Source: an uncultured Mediterranea sp.
GTDB lineage: Bacteria; Bacteroidota; Bacteroidia; Bacteroidales; Bacteroidaceae
NCBI GenBank assembly: GCA_945879145.1
Contig: CAMCUZ010000016.1
Span: forward strand, 1-52,545
Direction: 5' to 3'
Length of the DNA: 52,545 nucleotides
Part shown: in pieces, positions 35,101-42,394 of the stretch
Layout: the number at the start of each line of letters is the position of its first letter
How positions within the stretch are numbered: the first letter of the stretch is position 1
Notes under the pieces: generated by a model
What the model saw: only the letters and a program-made list of their open reading frames with translations
What the model was told of the DNA's origin: nothing
The model's database searches: none
Translations under genes and position numbers: made by a program

Positions 35101-35527
35101 TGGGTTCCCCCTGCTCGTCGGTCACCACGCCTTTCAGTTGATGCTGCTGTTGTGTGGAAGAGGGCTGTGCCTCTGCTTTCTGACGGATGGTGATGACGCC
35201 GTCGTGCTCCTGCCACTCCAGGAGGGTGTGGGCCAGGCACTGGTCCAGTATGCGGTTCACTGACTGTCCGTCGGCATCCAGTTCGCTTACCGTCACCCCT
35301 TCTACGTCCGAGGTGTTGTAGATAAAGGTGAAGCCTGTCTGTTTCTGCATCTCCCAGAGCACTTCGTGGAGGGTGGCCTGCCTGAAGTGGGCTGTGACTT
35401 TTGCTTGTGCCAGGGCCTGATTGGCTGCCTGGAGCATTCCCGTGGCCATGAGGCCGAAGAGCAGGAGCACCAGTGTGAGGTGCCTGCCGTTTCTCCGTTG
35501 TGGAGAGGGGTACTGTTTCCTGTTCAT
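32174..35527 (-). CDS. SusC-like TonB-dependent receptor with N-terminal STN signalling domain
   Basis: Outer-membrane active importer of 1117 residues that also signals to a FecR/sigma pair. Order of parts: signal peptide (LTLVLLLFGLMATGMLQAANQALA); STN domain at about 42-112 (VTAHFRQATLHEVLWEMQKQTG, VSELDADGQSVNRILDQCL), the module that contacts FecR in the periplasm; a carboxypeptidase-regulatory-like beta domain (LKGVVTDEQGEPIIGAHVLLKG); the TonB-box region EEVVITGYG; the plug (NIRGMGSFNASNSPLYVIDGVPV, RAANGVVLITTKKG); and a long beta-barrel ending in an aromatic residue (TFGVNVNF). The FecR gene precedes it by 30 bp. Substrate unknown; no glycosidase accompanies it here. Confidence 0.95.
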   Translation of the reverse strand: MNRKQYPSPQRRNGRHLTLVLLLFGLMATGMLQAANQALAQAKVTAHFRQATLHEVLWEMQKQTGFTFIYNTSDVEGVTVSELDADGQSVNRILDQCLAHTLLEWQEHDGVITIRQKAEAQPSSTQQQHQLKGVVTDEQGEPIIGAHVLLKGAHTGVLTDQDGHFSIEAPHSSATIVVTYVGYMRQEVKVSSSQPARIVLKMDSNLTEEVVITGYGTFKKSAYAGSASSVKADRIADVPAVSFQDLLQGNAPGVQFSASSGQPGAASSINIRGMGSFNASNSPLYVIDGVPVISGSINAITSDAGLDIMSTINSSDIENITIIKDAAAASLYGSRAANGVVLITTKKGRNAKAQISLRADWGFSDFAMDYRPVMDGAERRETIYNGLVTGQLRKGKSNEEARAYADKTIDDYAPIPWCGYVNWDDILFQKGSHETYEASLTGGTDRLKYYSSIAYLKQEGIGIKSGLERISGRLNVDFQATKQLKLGANLLFATVNQDVYSEGTSYTSPFYASRNAVVPNDAVYNEDGSWNRDFIRNGDRNPLLAATYDYQREYVHRSFNTLFAEYELLKALRLKSTFSYDYTTTKGVDWSDPRTSNGDDINGGMSQRYYERKKMVWANQLTYQFNLGTDHHFDLLAGYEIDAQRRDYLSGYATNFATADKNEMSNGMKTESVGGNYNETRMVSYLTRANYDYRNRYYLGASFRTDGSSRLHRDHRWGKFWSASAAWRTIEEPFMEPVKEWLTDLKLRASYGVNGTLPSDYYGYMGLSSLTEGYQEEPGILQTQIRNDQLKWETNYNLNLGLDFALFDRINVTLEYYTRTTKNLLMDRPISMTTGFSSYLMNIGEVKNQGVELEIQSQNLRTKHFSWNTTFNISHNSNQIVTLDGMQTQIISGTQIHQIGKPYRTFYLVEFAGINPETGAPQFYTNDLDANGHYVKEITEKYSKAHAIALDKHAEPTVIGGLSNTLRYRWFDLSFLFNYQFGGYSYDNWAQKTEHGGNDLKANIPTYYRDNWKQPGDVATYELFMEKPSTAMNSCSTTRRLHSSDFIRLKTLTLGFTLPQQWTRRAGISQLRLYASANNLWTWAAYDYYDPESAVNGIASWGTPPLKSVTFGVNVNF

Positions 35528-35557
35528 GAATCGATTGTTTTGATGTTATGGAATGGA

Positions 35558-36775
35558 TTATTTCAATTGGCGTTTCGGTGGGGTAGTGGGTGGAGCGATC
35601 AGAATCTGATGCCCTTCAATCTTTACGCTCACCTTACCCGTCTGCTCTAGCAGACCCACAAAGGGGGTGATATCGGCATAGCGGTTCAGGTGGCAGCCGA
35701 AGCGTAGTGCCTGTAGGCTGGGGTCGGAAAAGCGCACCTCCATGTCGTACCAGCGAGACAGCTGCTTCATCATCTCGTCCAGCCGCTCGTCTTTGAAGAG
35801 GATTTTCCCCTGGGTCCAGGCTGTGAAGCAGTCGGTATCCACTCGTTTGATCTTCAGGGTGCCTCCGTTGGGTGAGAGCGAGGCTTGCTGCGAGGGGAGG
35901 AGCAGACGAGTGCCTGCTTTGGGCGCACTCACTTTGACACTGCCTGTTACTAACGTGGTATGGGACATCTCGTCGGGATAGGCCGAGAGGTTGAATGAGG
36001 TACCCATCACCTCTACTTCCATGAGTTGAGTTTTTACGACGAAGGGTTGCCCGCTGTGGCTCACCTCGAAGTAGGCTTCGCCGCTGAGTTCAACCGTGCG
36101 CGTAGCCTCATCAAATGCTACGGGGAAACGCAGCGTGCTCATCGCGTTGAGATAGACGCGGGTGCCATCGCTCAGCGTCAAGCGGTATTCTCCTCCCTTT
36201 GGGGTCTGAATGCTGTTCCATGCAGTAGGGAGTTGCACCTGGGTGGCGTGTGCGGTGTGCTTATAGGTCAGTTGGGCCGAATCCAGACGAATGGTCGTGG
36301 ATGAGGCTTGCGTTAGCAGCGTGTCGGTGCTGCTGTTGAGGGGCAACGTGCGGCCATCTTCCAGGGTGAGTAGTGCCTGGGCACTTCCTGGGGTGATGGA
36401 GGAGTGGACTACAGGTGGATGGGCGACAGGAATCGGGGTAGGCGAGTGAAGCTGAGGAGAGAGTGCGCTCCACAACAAGGGGAGCAGCAGGGCAGCAGCC
36501 ACATTGGCTATCTGATTGAGCAGGTGGTGACGTCGTTGCTGCTTGTGGATGCGAGATTGCAGCTGTTGCCACCCTTTGGCTTCGTCGAACCAGCTGCGTT
36601 GCTCGGCATAGCGCAGCAGGCGCTGCTCGTTGCATAGTTTCTGGAATAGCGCTTCATGGGCCGGTGATGCCTGGCGCCAGCGGTCGAGCTTTGCCTGTTC
36701 CTCGAGGTCAAGGCTTTTGCTCAGGTATCCAGCTATCCAGCGGGCTATTTCGAAAGGTGGGATGCTATGACTCAT
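35558..36775 (-). CDS. FecR-family anti-sigma factor
   Basis: Inner-membrane transducer of 405 residues. The cytoplasmic N-terminus (about 1-85, IARWIAGYLSKSLDLEEQAKLDRWRQASPAHEALF) binds the ECF sigma factor. One transmembrane helix follows (about 86-105). The periplasmic FecR domain lies near 185-275 (PKGGEYRLTLSDGTRVYLNAMSTLRFP, RTVELSGEAYFEVSHSGQPFVV, VMGTSFNLSAYP), followed by a DUF4974-type C-terminal domain (MKQLSRWYDMEVRFSDPSL), which contacts the receptor STN domain. It sits between the sigma gene (106-bp gap) and the STN-containing receptor, the classical order for this cascade. Confidence 0.95.
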   Translation of the reverse strand: MSHSIPPFEIARWIAGYLSKSLDLEEQAKLDRWRQASPAHEALFQKLCNEQRLLRYAEQRSWFDEAKGWQQLQSRIHKQQRRHHLLNQIANVAAALLLPLLWSALSPQLHSPTPIPVAHPPVVHSSITPGSAQALLTLEDGRTLPLNSSTDTLLTQASSTTIRLDSAQLTYKHTAHATQVQLPTAWNSIQTPKGGEYRLTLSDGTRVYLNAMSTLRFPVAFDEATRTVELSGEAYFEVSHSGQPFVVKTQLMEVEVMGTSFNLSAYPDEMSHTTLVTGSVKVSAPKAGTRLLLPSQQASLSPNGGTLKIKRVDTDCFTAWTQGKILFKDERLDEMMKQLSRWYDMEVRFSDPSLQALRFGCHLNRYADITPFVGLLEQTGKVSVKIEGHQILIAPPTTPPKRQLK

Positions 36776-36881
36776 TTCTGCTGTTGTTTATGGATATAAC
36801 AGGCCAGCAGAAAAAAAGGGTGAATTGATGTGGCAATATTTTAGGGCTCTTCGCCACTTTACCCGTTGAGCAGTCTCTTTA

Positions 36882-37478
36882 CTACAGCCACTGAAGGATG
36901 AAGAGAAGCAGGCTGTAGTAGTAATCCTTGAGCTGTTGGCGTAGGCGTTTGTATGCCTGTTGACGCAGGGAGCGGACGTTCTCGATGCTGCAATCCAGCA
37001 GTTCGGCAATCTCGGCGTTCTTCTTGCCACGCAGGGCCCATTGCATGACCTCCTTCATGCGGGTGGGCAACGTGTCGATGGCTTCGGTCAGTATGCGGTA
37101 GGTCTCCTGCTCGATGAGGGTCTCTTCGAAGAACACCTCCGAGGCCTTCAGCTGGTAGTCAGCGGCATACTCCTTCACCACACGTTGGTGCTCCAGTTCG
37201 TTGAGGGCCTTGTTGCGCACCGTCAGATAGAGGAACGAGCGCACTTGGTGCAGGTAGCTGAAGTGGGTGCGTAGTTCCCAAAGCTTGATAAAGGCCTCTT
37301 GGACCAGGTCAGCCGCCAGCTCTCGGTCGTCGGTAAACTGGTAGGCAAACAGGCAGAGCGGTGCATAGTATCGCTGAAAGATGGTATGCAGTCCCTGTTC
37401 GTCAAGCTGGACGATTTCGGGTAGTGGTTGGGCTTCAGGTGAGAGGCTCATCGGTTGGGCTTCGGTGGTTCTGGTCAT
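36882..37478 (-). CDS. RNA polymerase ECF-type sigma factor
   Basis: A sigma factor of 198 residues of the Bacteroidetes FecI-like group, expected to direct transcription of the downstream receptor genes when released by FecR. The start is ATG at 37478 (MTRTTEAQPMSL). The longer open frame upstream crosses the promoter at 37502-37532 and a hydrophobic stretch that is not sigma-like. Region 2 is visible in FQRYYAPLCLFAYQFTDDRELAADLVQEAFIKLW, with RSFLYLTVRNKALNELEH; region 4 helix-turn-helix in MQWALRGKKNAEIAELLDCSIENVRSLRQQAYKRLR. First gene of a four-gene signalling operon. Confidence 0.93.
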   Translation of the reverse strand: MTRTTEAQPMSLSPEAQPLPEIVQLDEQGLHTIFQRYYAPLCLFAYQFTDDRELAADLVQEAFIKLWELRTHFSYLHQVRSFLYLTVRNKALNELEHQRVVKEYAADYQLKASEVFFEETLIEQETYRILTEAIDTLPTRMKEVMQWALRGKKNAEIAELLDCSIENVRSLRQQAYKRLRQQLKDYYYSLLLFILQWL

Positions 37479-37501
37479 CACTATTTCAGATTGTTTGGGC
37501 G

Positions 37502-37532
37502 CAAAAGTAGGGAAAACTTTTTTCACAGCCAA
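37502..37532 (-). promoter_or_regulatory. Promoter of the ECF sigma gene
   Basis: On the minus strand: TTG (37532-37530), 20 nt, TACTTTTG (37509-37502), 23 bp before the chosen ATG. Confidence 0.75.
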
Positions 37533-37610
37533 TGCTATAGCCAAAAAACTGCAGTTACATTGCTGTTGCATGTTCCAGTGCATCGTTAAGGCCTTATCTA
37601 CGTTATAAAA

Positions 37611-37643
37611 CAAAAAGAGGGCGACTTTCACAAGCCGCCCTCT
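37611..37643 (-). terminator. Terminator after the DUF4988 lipoprotein gene
   Basis: On the minus strand AGAGGGCG (37643-37636) pairs with CGCCCTCT (37623-37616), loop of 12 nt, followed by T residues. It lies about 210 nt past the stop codon and upstream of the sigma-gene promoter. Confidence 0.65.
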
Positions 37644-37810
37644 CTAATCATACATATTTTACCATAACAGTCCGATTCGTTCACACGAACCTGACCGATT
37701 ATTTACATCCACAAAATGCGTTGATTACGTGGATTTAATGAAGAAGGGAAGGAAACGCACTCCGAGAGAAGCACGTTTCCTTGGGTTTACAACTAGAAGG
37801 TTCATTGTTT

Positions 37811-37845
37811 GGCGTTAGGGCCGTACGCCTACGGCCCTAAGCGCC
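37811..37845. repeat. Strong GC-rich hairpin next to the lipoprotein stop
   Basis: TTAGGGCCGTA (37815-37825) and TACGGCCCTAA (37830-37840) pair perfectly around CGCC, extended by GGCG/CGCC with one bulge. There is no T-run. It begins 10 bp past the stop and may protect the 3' end of the lipoprotein mRNA. Confidence 0.55.
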
Positions 37846-37854
37846 TCACAGAAC

Positions 37855-40734
37855 TCAATTAGCCGTGTTTGTAATTGTAACAGGGATGACAACCTTCACA
37901 ATGGAGAGGCCAGCAAACGTTACCGTAGCTTCAACCTTCAGATTGTGTGAGTTAGCCAGGGTAGCACCTCCGTTGTCCCAAGTTACCTTACCATCGGCAG
38001 CCAGCTGCAGCTGATTAGCGGGGTTGGTAAGCTGAGATACGAAGCTGTTGTAGTTGGCATCTCTTACCCAAGCATAGGTTACGGTCGGAGCTGCTACCTT
38101 GTAGTCGTTGGTAGCCTTGGTCGTCAGAGCCAATGCCGTAGCATTCCACTTGTAGATGTCATCACCAGCCTTATCCTTCACGATTACGCTCGGAGCAGTA
38201 GCCACATTCTGTGCACCAATAGCGTTACCGTGCAGAGTGACAGCAGCGGGTGAACCAGCAACAAACGGATTAACGAATACCACCTTGTAAGCGGTCTTGC
38301 AAGTCTCGCCGTTAACCAGTGTAAACTCGTAGTTCATGTTCTTGATCTCTTCGCTTACACTCATTGCGTGGTTGAGCTGCAGAGTTTGATCAGTCGTGAT
38401 GTTGCCAGCGGGCAGAGCATCGGTTTCTGTCCAATCGAATACAAGCGAACCAGCCTGTACATTCTTAACGGGGTCAGTAGCCGTACCGTAGTATGCGAAG
38501 ATGTTCTGACTACCAATCAGCTTGAAGTGCTCGCTCAGTTGCGAAGTCAACTGCCAAGTAGCAGGTGTTCCAGCCACCTTACCCTTCACTACGATGTAGT
38601 CACCAGCCACGTTGTTCCAGCTATTGAAGTAGTAGTTGGGGTTGAACTCGTAATATTTGCAGTCATCCTTCACGTTGATTACCTGCGTCAAGATGAAGTT
38701 ACCATGTTGCGTCGTGTCGTCTGACTTGATGGTGATGGTCACCTTGTACTGAGCACCGTTGCCCATATCCTTATAGGTATTCTCGGTCTTCACCTTATTG
38801 TTAGTACCAACCTTGATAACCGAAGTTGTACCAGCGGTAGCGTTCAGGTCAATCTGCAGCGAGATGCCTGGGATAGAGGTGTTATTGTAAACTGTATTCG
38901 AAGGAACGGCGGGGTCGTTCAGCAGCACCACTTCATTACCCGTTGTCTTATGGTAAGTGATGACCTTCACTTCGTAGGTATCAGCAGCTGTACCATAGAA
39001 GTTCCAGAAGTTGGTAGCAGTCAAGCTTTCTGCACCATAGATTTCGTTGTTGATGCGTGACCAAGCCATGTTAGCCACCTCAGTGTCGGTAGCCTGCAGT
39101 GCGTGGTACTCGTAGCTCTTAGCGGCACCAAGTTCAATATTGTGAGCGCTTACAGTAACCGGATCTCTTTCAACAATCTCCAGACGGATATAAGCAGAAG
39201 CAACCAGCTTCTTAGCGCCGGCATTGTTGGTCAAGAAAGCATCAACGCGAACCACGGGACGACGACCAATAGCTTGCGTCAGACCGCCCGTCAGGTTGTC
39301 GGTATTGATAGAGAGCTCGCTACCATTCAGCTTCACGAACCACTGCTGGTTGGTATGGTTAGCATCTACATCCTTGTACTCAGCAGGCAGAGAGAACTCA
39401 TAGCTCATGCTGTTGATGCCGTATGAGGTCAGATACTTGTGGTCAGCCTCTACGAAGAGTCCTACCTTCTTACGCAGGTCAATCTTTCCAGCATTGCCAC
39501 TGGCATCCTTGTACGCAAATTTAAGGTGAGCAGGAATAGCGTTAGTACCAGTAACGTTGGCTACAGCAGGAACAAACAGCTTAACGAAAGCATCGTTCTC
39601 CACGTTGTCTGTCGTGATGGCCTTGGTACGCTTATAATACTTCACGGTTGTCGTAGCTGTAGTCTGTACAGAGTCAACCAAGCTGGGTTTCACTTCCTCT
39701 GAACGTACAGCAATGTAGTCAGAAGTTACGGGAACACCCGTACCTACCGATGTCTGCAGGGCAGCCAGGTCAAATGTAGCCGCAGCTGCATTCTCGTTAG
39801 CAGCGGTGCGATTTGATGCGTTGATGCCAGCATTTACTACAATCTGTTCGTTGCCAATGTTTGTGCTAACCACGTTGAGCAGGTTGCCCTTATCGCCAGC
39901 GATAGCCTTAGTCTGCTGGATGGAGCGGTTGATGAAGTTCAGCACTGCACCCTCTACGTAGGCACCCTGCGGGTTCACGCGGTAGGTCAGCTTTACCTCG
40001 TTCGACTTATCCAACTTGGTCTGTTCGATAAAATCATATTTATTAGCACCCGTCGTAACGTATTTCGTCTCATCCAAGAAAGCATCTACGTGGTAGAACT
40101 TAGCCAGAGGATATTTAGAATACTCATCCAGGAAGTCTGGAACGAAAGCTACCGAAGCCAGTTCCTTACCGAGGTTCAGCTCTACATTAGTAGTATTGCC
40201 TTGGCTATCTACAGCGCCCTTGATGATCAGCTTGTTTCCGTCGTGTACCACTGACACGCCTTCTACAGCTGAAACATACGAGATAGTAGTAGCTTCAACG
40301 AACTTCTCCTTGCCGTTTTCGTCGATGACGTAGATGTCGAAGCAGCCGGTTTCAGCATTGGGCTTGTAGTAGTACCCATTCGCACCAGCAGCTTTGTACT
40401 CGGTCTTCACTCCGTCGAGGTACCAGTAGCCATCCTGGCCAATGCTCCAAACTGTGGCGTCTTTACCATTTTTACCATCGGCACCATTCTTCAGTTCGTA
40501 GGTCTGGCCGTTGCTGAACGTGATGTTCACACCGTTGTCCGTCTTCGCTACACTTGTTACTACGAGTCCGCCCTCGATCTTCTGCTTCAGATCGTCCACG
40601 GTGCCTTTCATCGTGGTGATCTGACCTTGAAGATTCTCAATGTCGTCATCGTAGTCTTTACAAGACGTAAAGGTTCCAACAGTACCTAACATTAAGGCAC
40701 TAAACAGAACCACACTAAGATACTTTTTGTTCAT
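37855..40734 (-). CDS. Large DUF4988-type surface lipoprotein, S-layer-like
   Basis: A 959-residue exported lipoprotein. The signal peptide ends at FTSC (Cys25) followed by KDYDDDIENLQGQITTMKGTVDDLKQKI, a short coiled coil. A DUF4988-like segment follows (GADGKNGKDATVWSIGQDGYWYLDGV). The rest is Thr-, Asn- and Val-rich beta sequence with Ig-like spacing, no catalytic motif and a VPVTITNTAN end. From memory, this start closely resembles the Bacteroides thetaiotaomicron BT1927 family of phase-variable surface-layer lipoproteins; I could not check this. In the present orientation no consensus promoter precedes it. One lies inside the neighbouring invertible segment, facing away. Confidence 0.88.
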   Translation of the reverse strand: MNKKYLSVVLFSALMLGTVGTFTSCKDYDDDIENLQGQITTMKGTVDDLKQKIEGGLVVTSVAKTDNGVNITFSNGQTYELKNGADGKNGKDATVWSIGQDGYWYLDGVKTEYKAAGANGYYYKPNAETGCFDIYVIDENGKEKFVEATTISYVSAVEGVSVVHDGNKLIIKGAVDSQGNTTNVELNLGKELASVAFVPDFLDEYSKYPLAKFYHVDAFLDETKYVTTGANKYDFIEQTKLDKSNEVKLTYRVNPQGAYVEGAVLNFINRSIQQTKAIAGDKGNLLNVVSTNIGNEQIVVNAGINASNRTAANENAAAATFDLAALQTSVGTGVPVTSDYIAVRSEEVKPSLVDSVQTTATTTVKYYKRTKAITTDNVENDAFVKLFVPAVANVTGTNAIPAHLKFAYKDASGNAGKIDLRKKVGLFVEADHKYLTSYGINSMSYEFSLPAEYKDVDANHTNQQWFVKLNGSELSINTDNLTGGLTQAIGRRPVVRVDAFLTNNAGAKKLVASAYIRLEIVERDPVTVSAHNIELGAAKSYEYHALQATDTEVANMAWSRINNEIYGAESLTATNFWNFYGTAADTYEVKVITYHKTTGNEVVLLNDPAVPSNTVYNNTSIPGISLQIDLNATAGTTSVIKVGTNNKVKTENTYKDMGNGAQYKVTITIKSDDTTQHGNFILTQVINVKDDCKYYEFNPNYYFNSWNNVAGDYIVVKGKVAGTPATWQLTSQLSEHFKLIGSQNIFAYYGTATDPVKNVQAGSLVFDWTETDALPAGNITTDQTLQLNHAMSVSEEIKNMNYEFTLVNGETCKTAYKVVFVNPFVAGSPAAVTLHGNAIGAQNVATAPSVIVKDKAGDDIYKWNATALALTTKATNDYKVAAPTVTYAWVRDANYNSFVSQLTNPANQLQLAADGKVTWDNGGATLANSHNLKVEATVTFAGLSIVKVVIPVTITNTAN

Positions 40735-40855
40735 AAAAAAATGTACAATTAAAATTTAACAATATATTATTAAACACTATATATCAGATATTTAATACTA
40801 TCAATTAAGCCTACTATCCATCACACTGCAAGGACAATTCAGACGCTCCAAACGC

Positions 40856-40876
40856 CCGTTATTCCGCAGATAACGG
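40856..40876 (+). other. Left recombination (crossover) site
   Basis: Two 7-bp inverted arms, CCGTTAT and ATAACGG, surround the asymmetric 7-bp spacer TCCGCAG. An inverted copy sits at 42287-42307, with 20 of 21 positions identical. This is the usual architecture of a tyrosine-recombinase core site. Confidence 0.8.
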
Positions 40877-40953
40877 CAATCGAAAAGGATTCAATTAATA
40901 ATTAAGAATTTAAAATTTAAAATTAAAAACGGCAATCTATCCTCTCCCCAACT

Positions 40954-40977
40954 GTAGGGGCGGAATATTTTCCGCCC
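40954..40977 (+). repeat. REP-like hairpin, copy 4
   Basis: GTAG (40954-40957), then GGGCGGAA, loop TATT, TTCCGCCC (to 40977). It has the same family layout as copies 1 and 3 but lies on the plus strand, just downstream of the recombinase stop, inside the invertible segment. Confidence 0.6.
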
Positions 40978-41112
40978 GAAAGCATCCACGATGGTGGCAG
41001 GAATGGGAAAGGGAGGTAGAGAAAAGGGTACAACGATGCTAGACGGCCCCCGGAGAGACCATCGACAGAAAGAAGAAGCACAAAATACTATATATATAAG
41101 GTATAAACCCGA

Positions 41113-42066
41113 TTAGGCCCGCTTCGTCCGGCCCTCACGACGTACAAACGCAATCACCTGCCTGTTGGCCGCATCAATCCGTTCGTTGCGGAAGGGCTTA
41201 AGGTAGGTCTCGGTGACGGTGATGGAGGAGTGGCCCATAGCCTCGGAAATGATCCCAGGATGAATTTCGCAGTAGTAAGCCATTGTGGCCCAGGTGTGGC
41301 GCGCGGCATAACTGCTCAGTGTAGCGGTCAGGCCCAGTTGGCGTCCCAGCAGCTTCAGCGATTGGTTCAGCTGCCGAAGGAGCGACTGATACGCTCGGTA
41401 ACGCTGTTCACTGTCCCCCACACCCTGCATCAACGGGAGCAGATAGGGCGAAGAAGGATTGACAGAGAGGAAAGCGTCTATCACCCTTCTGGCTTCGGGC
41501 GATACCACGACAGAGAGCAAACGGCCCGTCTTGCGGCGTCGGTACGTAATCACCCCTGCAGCGTAATCCTCTTTGCGCAAATAGACCAAATCAACAAACG
41601 GAATGCCACGCAGCAGAAACATCAGGCTGAAGAGCAGGCAAGCCTGCTGTTGAACATTCCCTGTGGATAGCGGGTTGTTGCACGTTTCAGCCGCATATAG
41701 CACCTTACTCATCTCCTGGGCAGTGAGCGCACGCTTGCTCTCCACCCGCGTACCAGTATAGACATGCTCAAACAGTCGCGGCACAACAGGAGCCCATCTA
41801 CGGTCCACACCCCGGTTATATAGAGCGCGCAAGGTGCGCATATAGGTTGCGATGGTGTTCCACTGCCTTCCCTGTTGGCGTAGATGCTCCTCGTAGCCCT
41901 TGAGCAGCGCAGGTGTGATGCGGCAAAGCAGCAAATTGTCTGATTGTAGAAAAGAGAGAAAAGAGCGGGTTGTAGCTTGGTAGATATGAGCTGTACCCCA
42001 CCGACCGTTGTCACGCAGTTCGGCCACGACTATCGACATGGCCTGTTTGAAAGTAATTCGTTTCAT
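41113..42066 (-). CDS. Tyrosine-type site-specific recombinase (probable invertase)
   Basis: A 317-residue phage-integrase-family recombinase. The N-terminal SAM-like core-binding domain spans about 1-100 (ATTRSFLSFLQSDNLLLCRITPALLKGYEEHL). Catalytic-domain residues are the first Arg153 in FLLRGIPFVDL, Lys179 in RRRKTGRL, Tyr253-x-x-Arg256 in SSYAARHTWAT (Tyr replaces the usual His, as is common in Bacteroides enzymes), His279 in MGHSS, and the nucleophile Tyr288 in TVTETYLKPF. All needed positions look intact. It lies inside the segment bounded by the inverted sites at 40856 and 42287, so it most likely acts on them. No phage or conjugative genes are nearby. Confidence 0.93.
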   Translation of the reverse strand: MKRITFKQAMSIVVAELRDNGRWGTAHIYQATTRSFLSFLQSDNLLLCRITPALLKGYEEHLRQQGRQWNTIATYMRTLRALYNRGVDRRWAPVVPRLFEHVYTGTRVESKRALTAQEMSKVLYAAETCNNPLSTGNVQQQACLLFSLMFLLRGIPFVDLVYLRKEDYAAGVITYRRRKTGRLLSVVVSPEARRVIDAFLSVNPSSPYLLPLMQGVGDSEQRYRAYQSLLRQLNQSLKLLGRQLGLTATLSSYAARHTWATMAYYCEIHPGIISEAMGHSSITVTETYLKPFRNERIDAANRQVIAFVRREGRTKRA

Positions 42067-42138
42067 GATGATTTAGGATGTACTATACGGAGGCCTCACC
42101 CATCCATGCAACGGCACAGACAAGGGCTTCCGTTACTG

Positions 42139-42146
42139 CAAAAGTA
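42139..42146 (-). promoter_or_regulatory. Probable -7 box of the recombinase gene
   Basis: TACTTTTG on the minus strand (42146-42139), about 73 bp before the recombinase ATG. The -33 element is not clear. Confidence 0.5.
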
Positions 42147-42241
42147 CAAATTCATGAATAAATAGCCTTAATCAAGAACATCCATACTAAACCTTATTTT
42201 TTAGATAAATTGCAGTTTTTTCTAAAAAAAAGAGGCTATTA

Positions 42242-42273
42242 TTTGCTCATTTAAAAGAAATCTGCTATGTTTG
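42242..42273 (+). promoter_or_regulatory. Outward-facing promoter inside the invertible segment
   Basis: TTTG (42242-42245), 20 nt, TATGTTTG (42266-42273) followed by C: a full consensus Bacteroidetes promoter pointing right, 13 bp before the right crossover site. In the present orientation its transcript would run antisense into the 3' end of the gene at 42395-43861. After inversion it would read into the lipoprotein gene. Confidence 0.75.
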
Positions 42274-42286
42274 CACTGATTTTCTA

Positions 42287-42307
42287 CCGTTATCTGCGGA
42301 ATAACAG
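42287..42307 (-). other. Right recombination (crossover) site
   Basis: Read on the minus strand: arm CTGTTAT, spacer TCCGCAG, arm ATAACGG. It matches the left site at 20 of 21 positions with identical spacer, in opposite orientation. Between here and 42394 there is no other feature. Confidence 0.8.
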
Positions 42308-42394
42308 AATTCCAAATTGTAAAAATTACTAAATTATCCATAAATCAAGGATAGCCCCCTATGTGTTTGAGAACAGTCTGGTTGTAGAGAGGCC

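Larger units (their letters stand above)
40735..41112. other. Lipoprotein leader region, left crossover site and segment edge
   Basis: The 121 bp between the lipoprotein ATG and the left site at 40856 is an AT-rich leader without a good TTTG/TAnnTTTG pair on the minus strand. From 40877 on lies the interior of the invertible segment, with a REP-like hairpin (40954) and a purine-rich stretch behind the recombinase stop. Confidence 0.6.
40856..42307. mobile_element. Predicted invertible segment carrying its own tyrosine recombinase
   Basis: A 1452-bp stretch bounded by inverted 21-bp sites. It contains one recombinase gene (41113-42066, minus), a REP-like hairpin and an outward-facing promoter (42242-42273, plus) close to the right site. 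Because the spacers are inverted relative to each other, strand exchange would flip the segment, not excise it. Flipping would put the promoter upstream of the lipoprotein gene. Confidence 0.75.

Noticed and set aside
32174..35527. Long plus-strand frames opposite both SusC genes and opposite the SusD genes
   Set aside because: They are shadows of GC-rich coding sequence on the minus strand, with no start signals or family motifs.
40856..42307. Reading the two 21-bp sites as attL/attR of an integrated element
   Set aside because: Integration leaves direct repeats; these are inverted, and no phage or conjugation genes lie between them.
42331..42345. DnaA-box-like ATTATCCATAA
   Set aside because: Single imperfect box without a cluster; not an origin.
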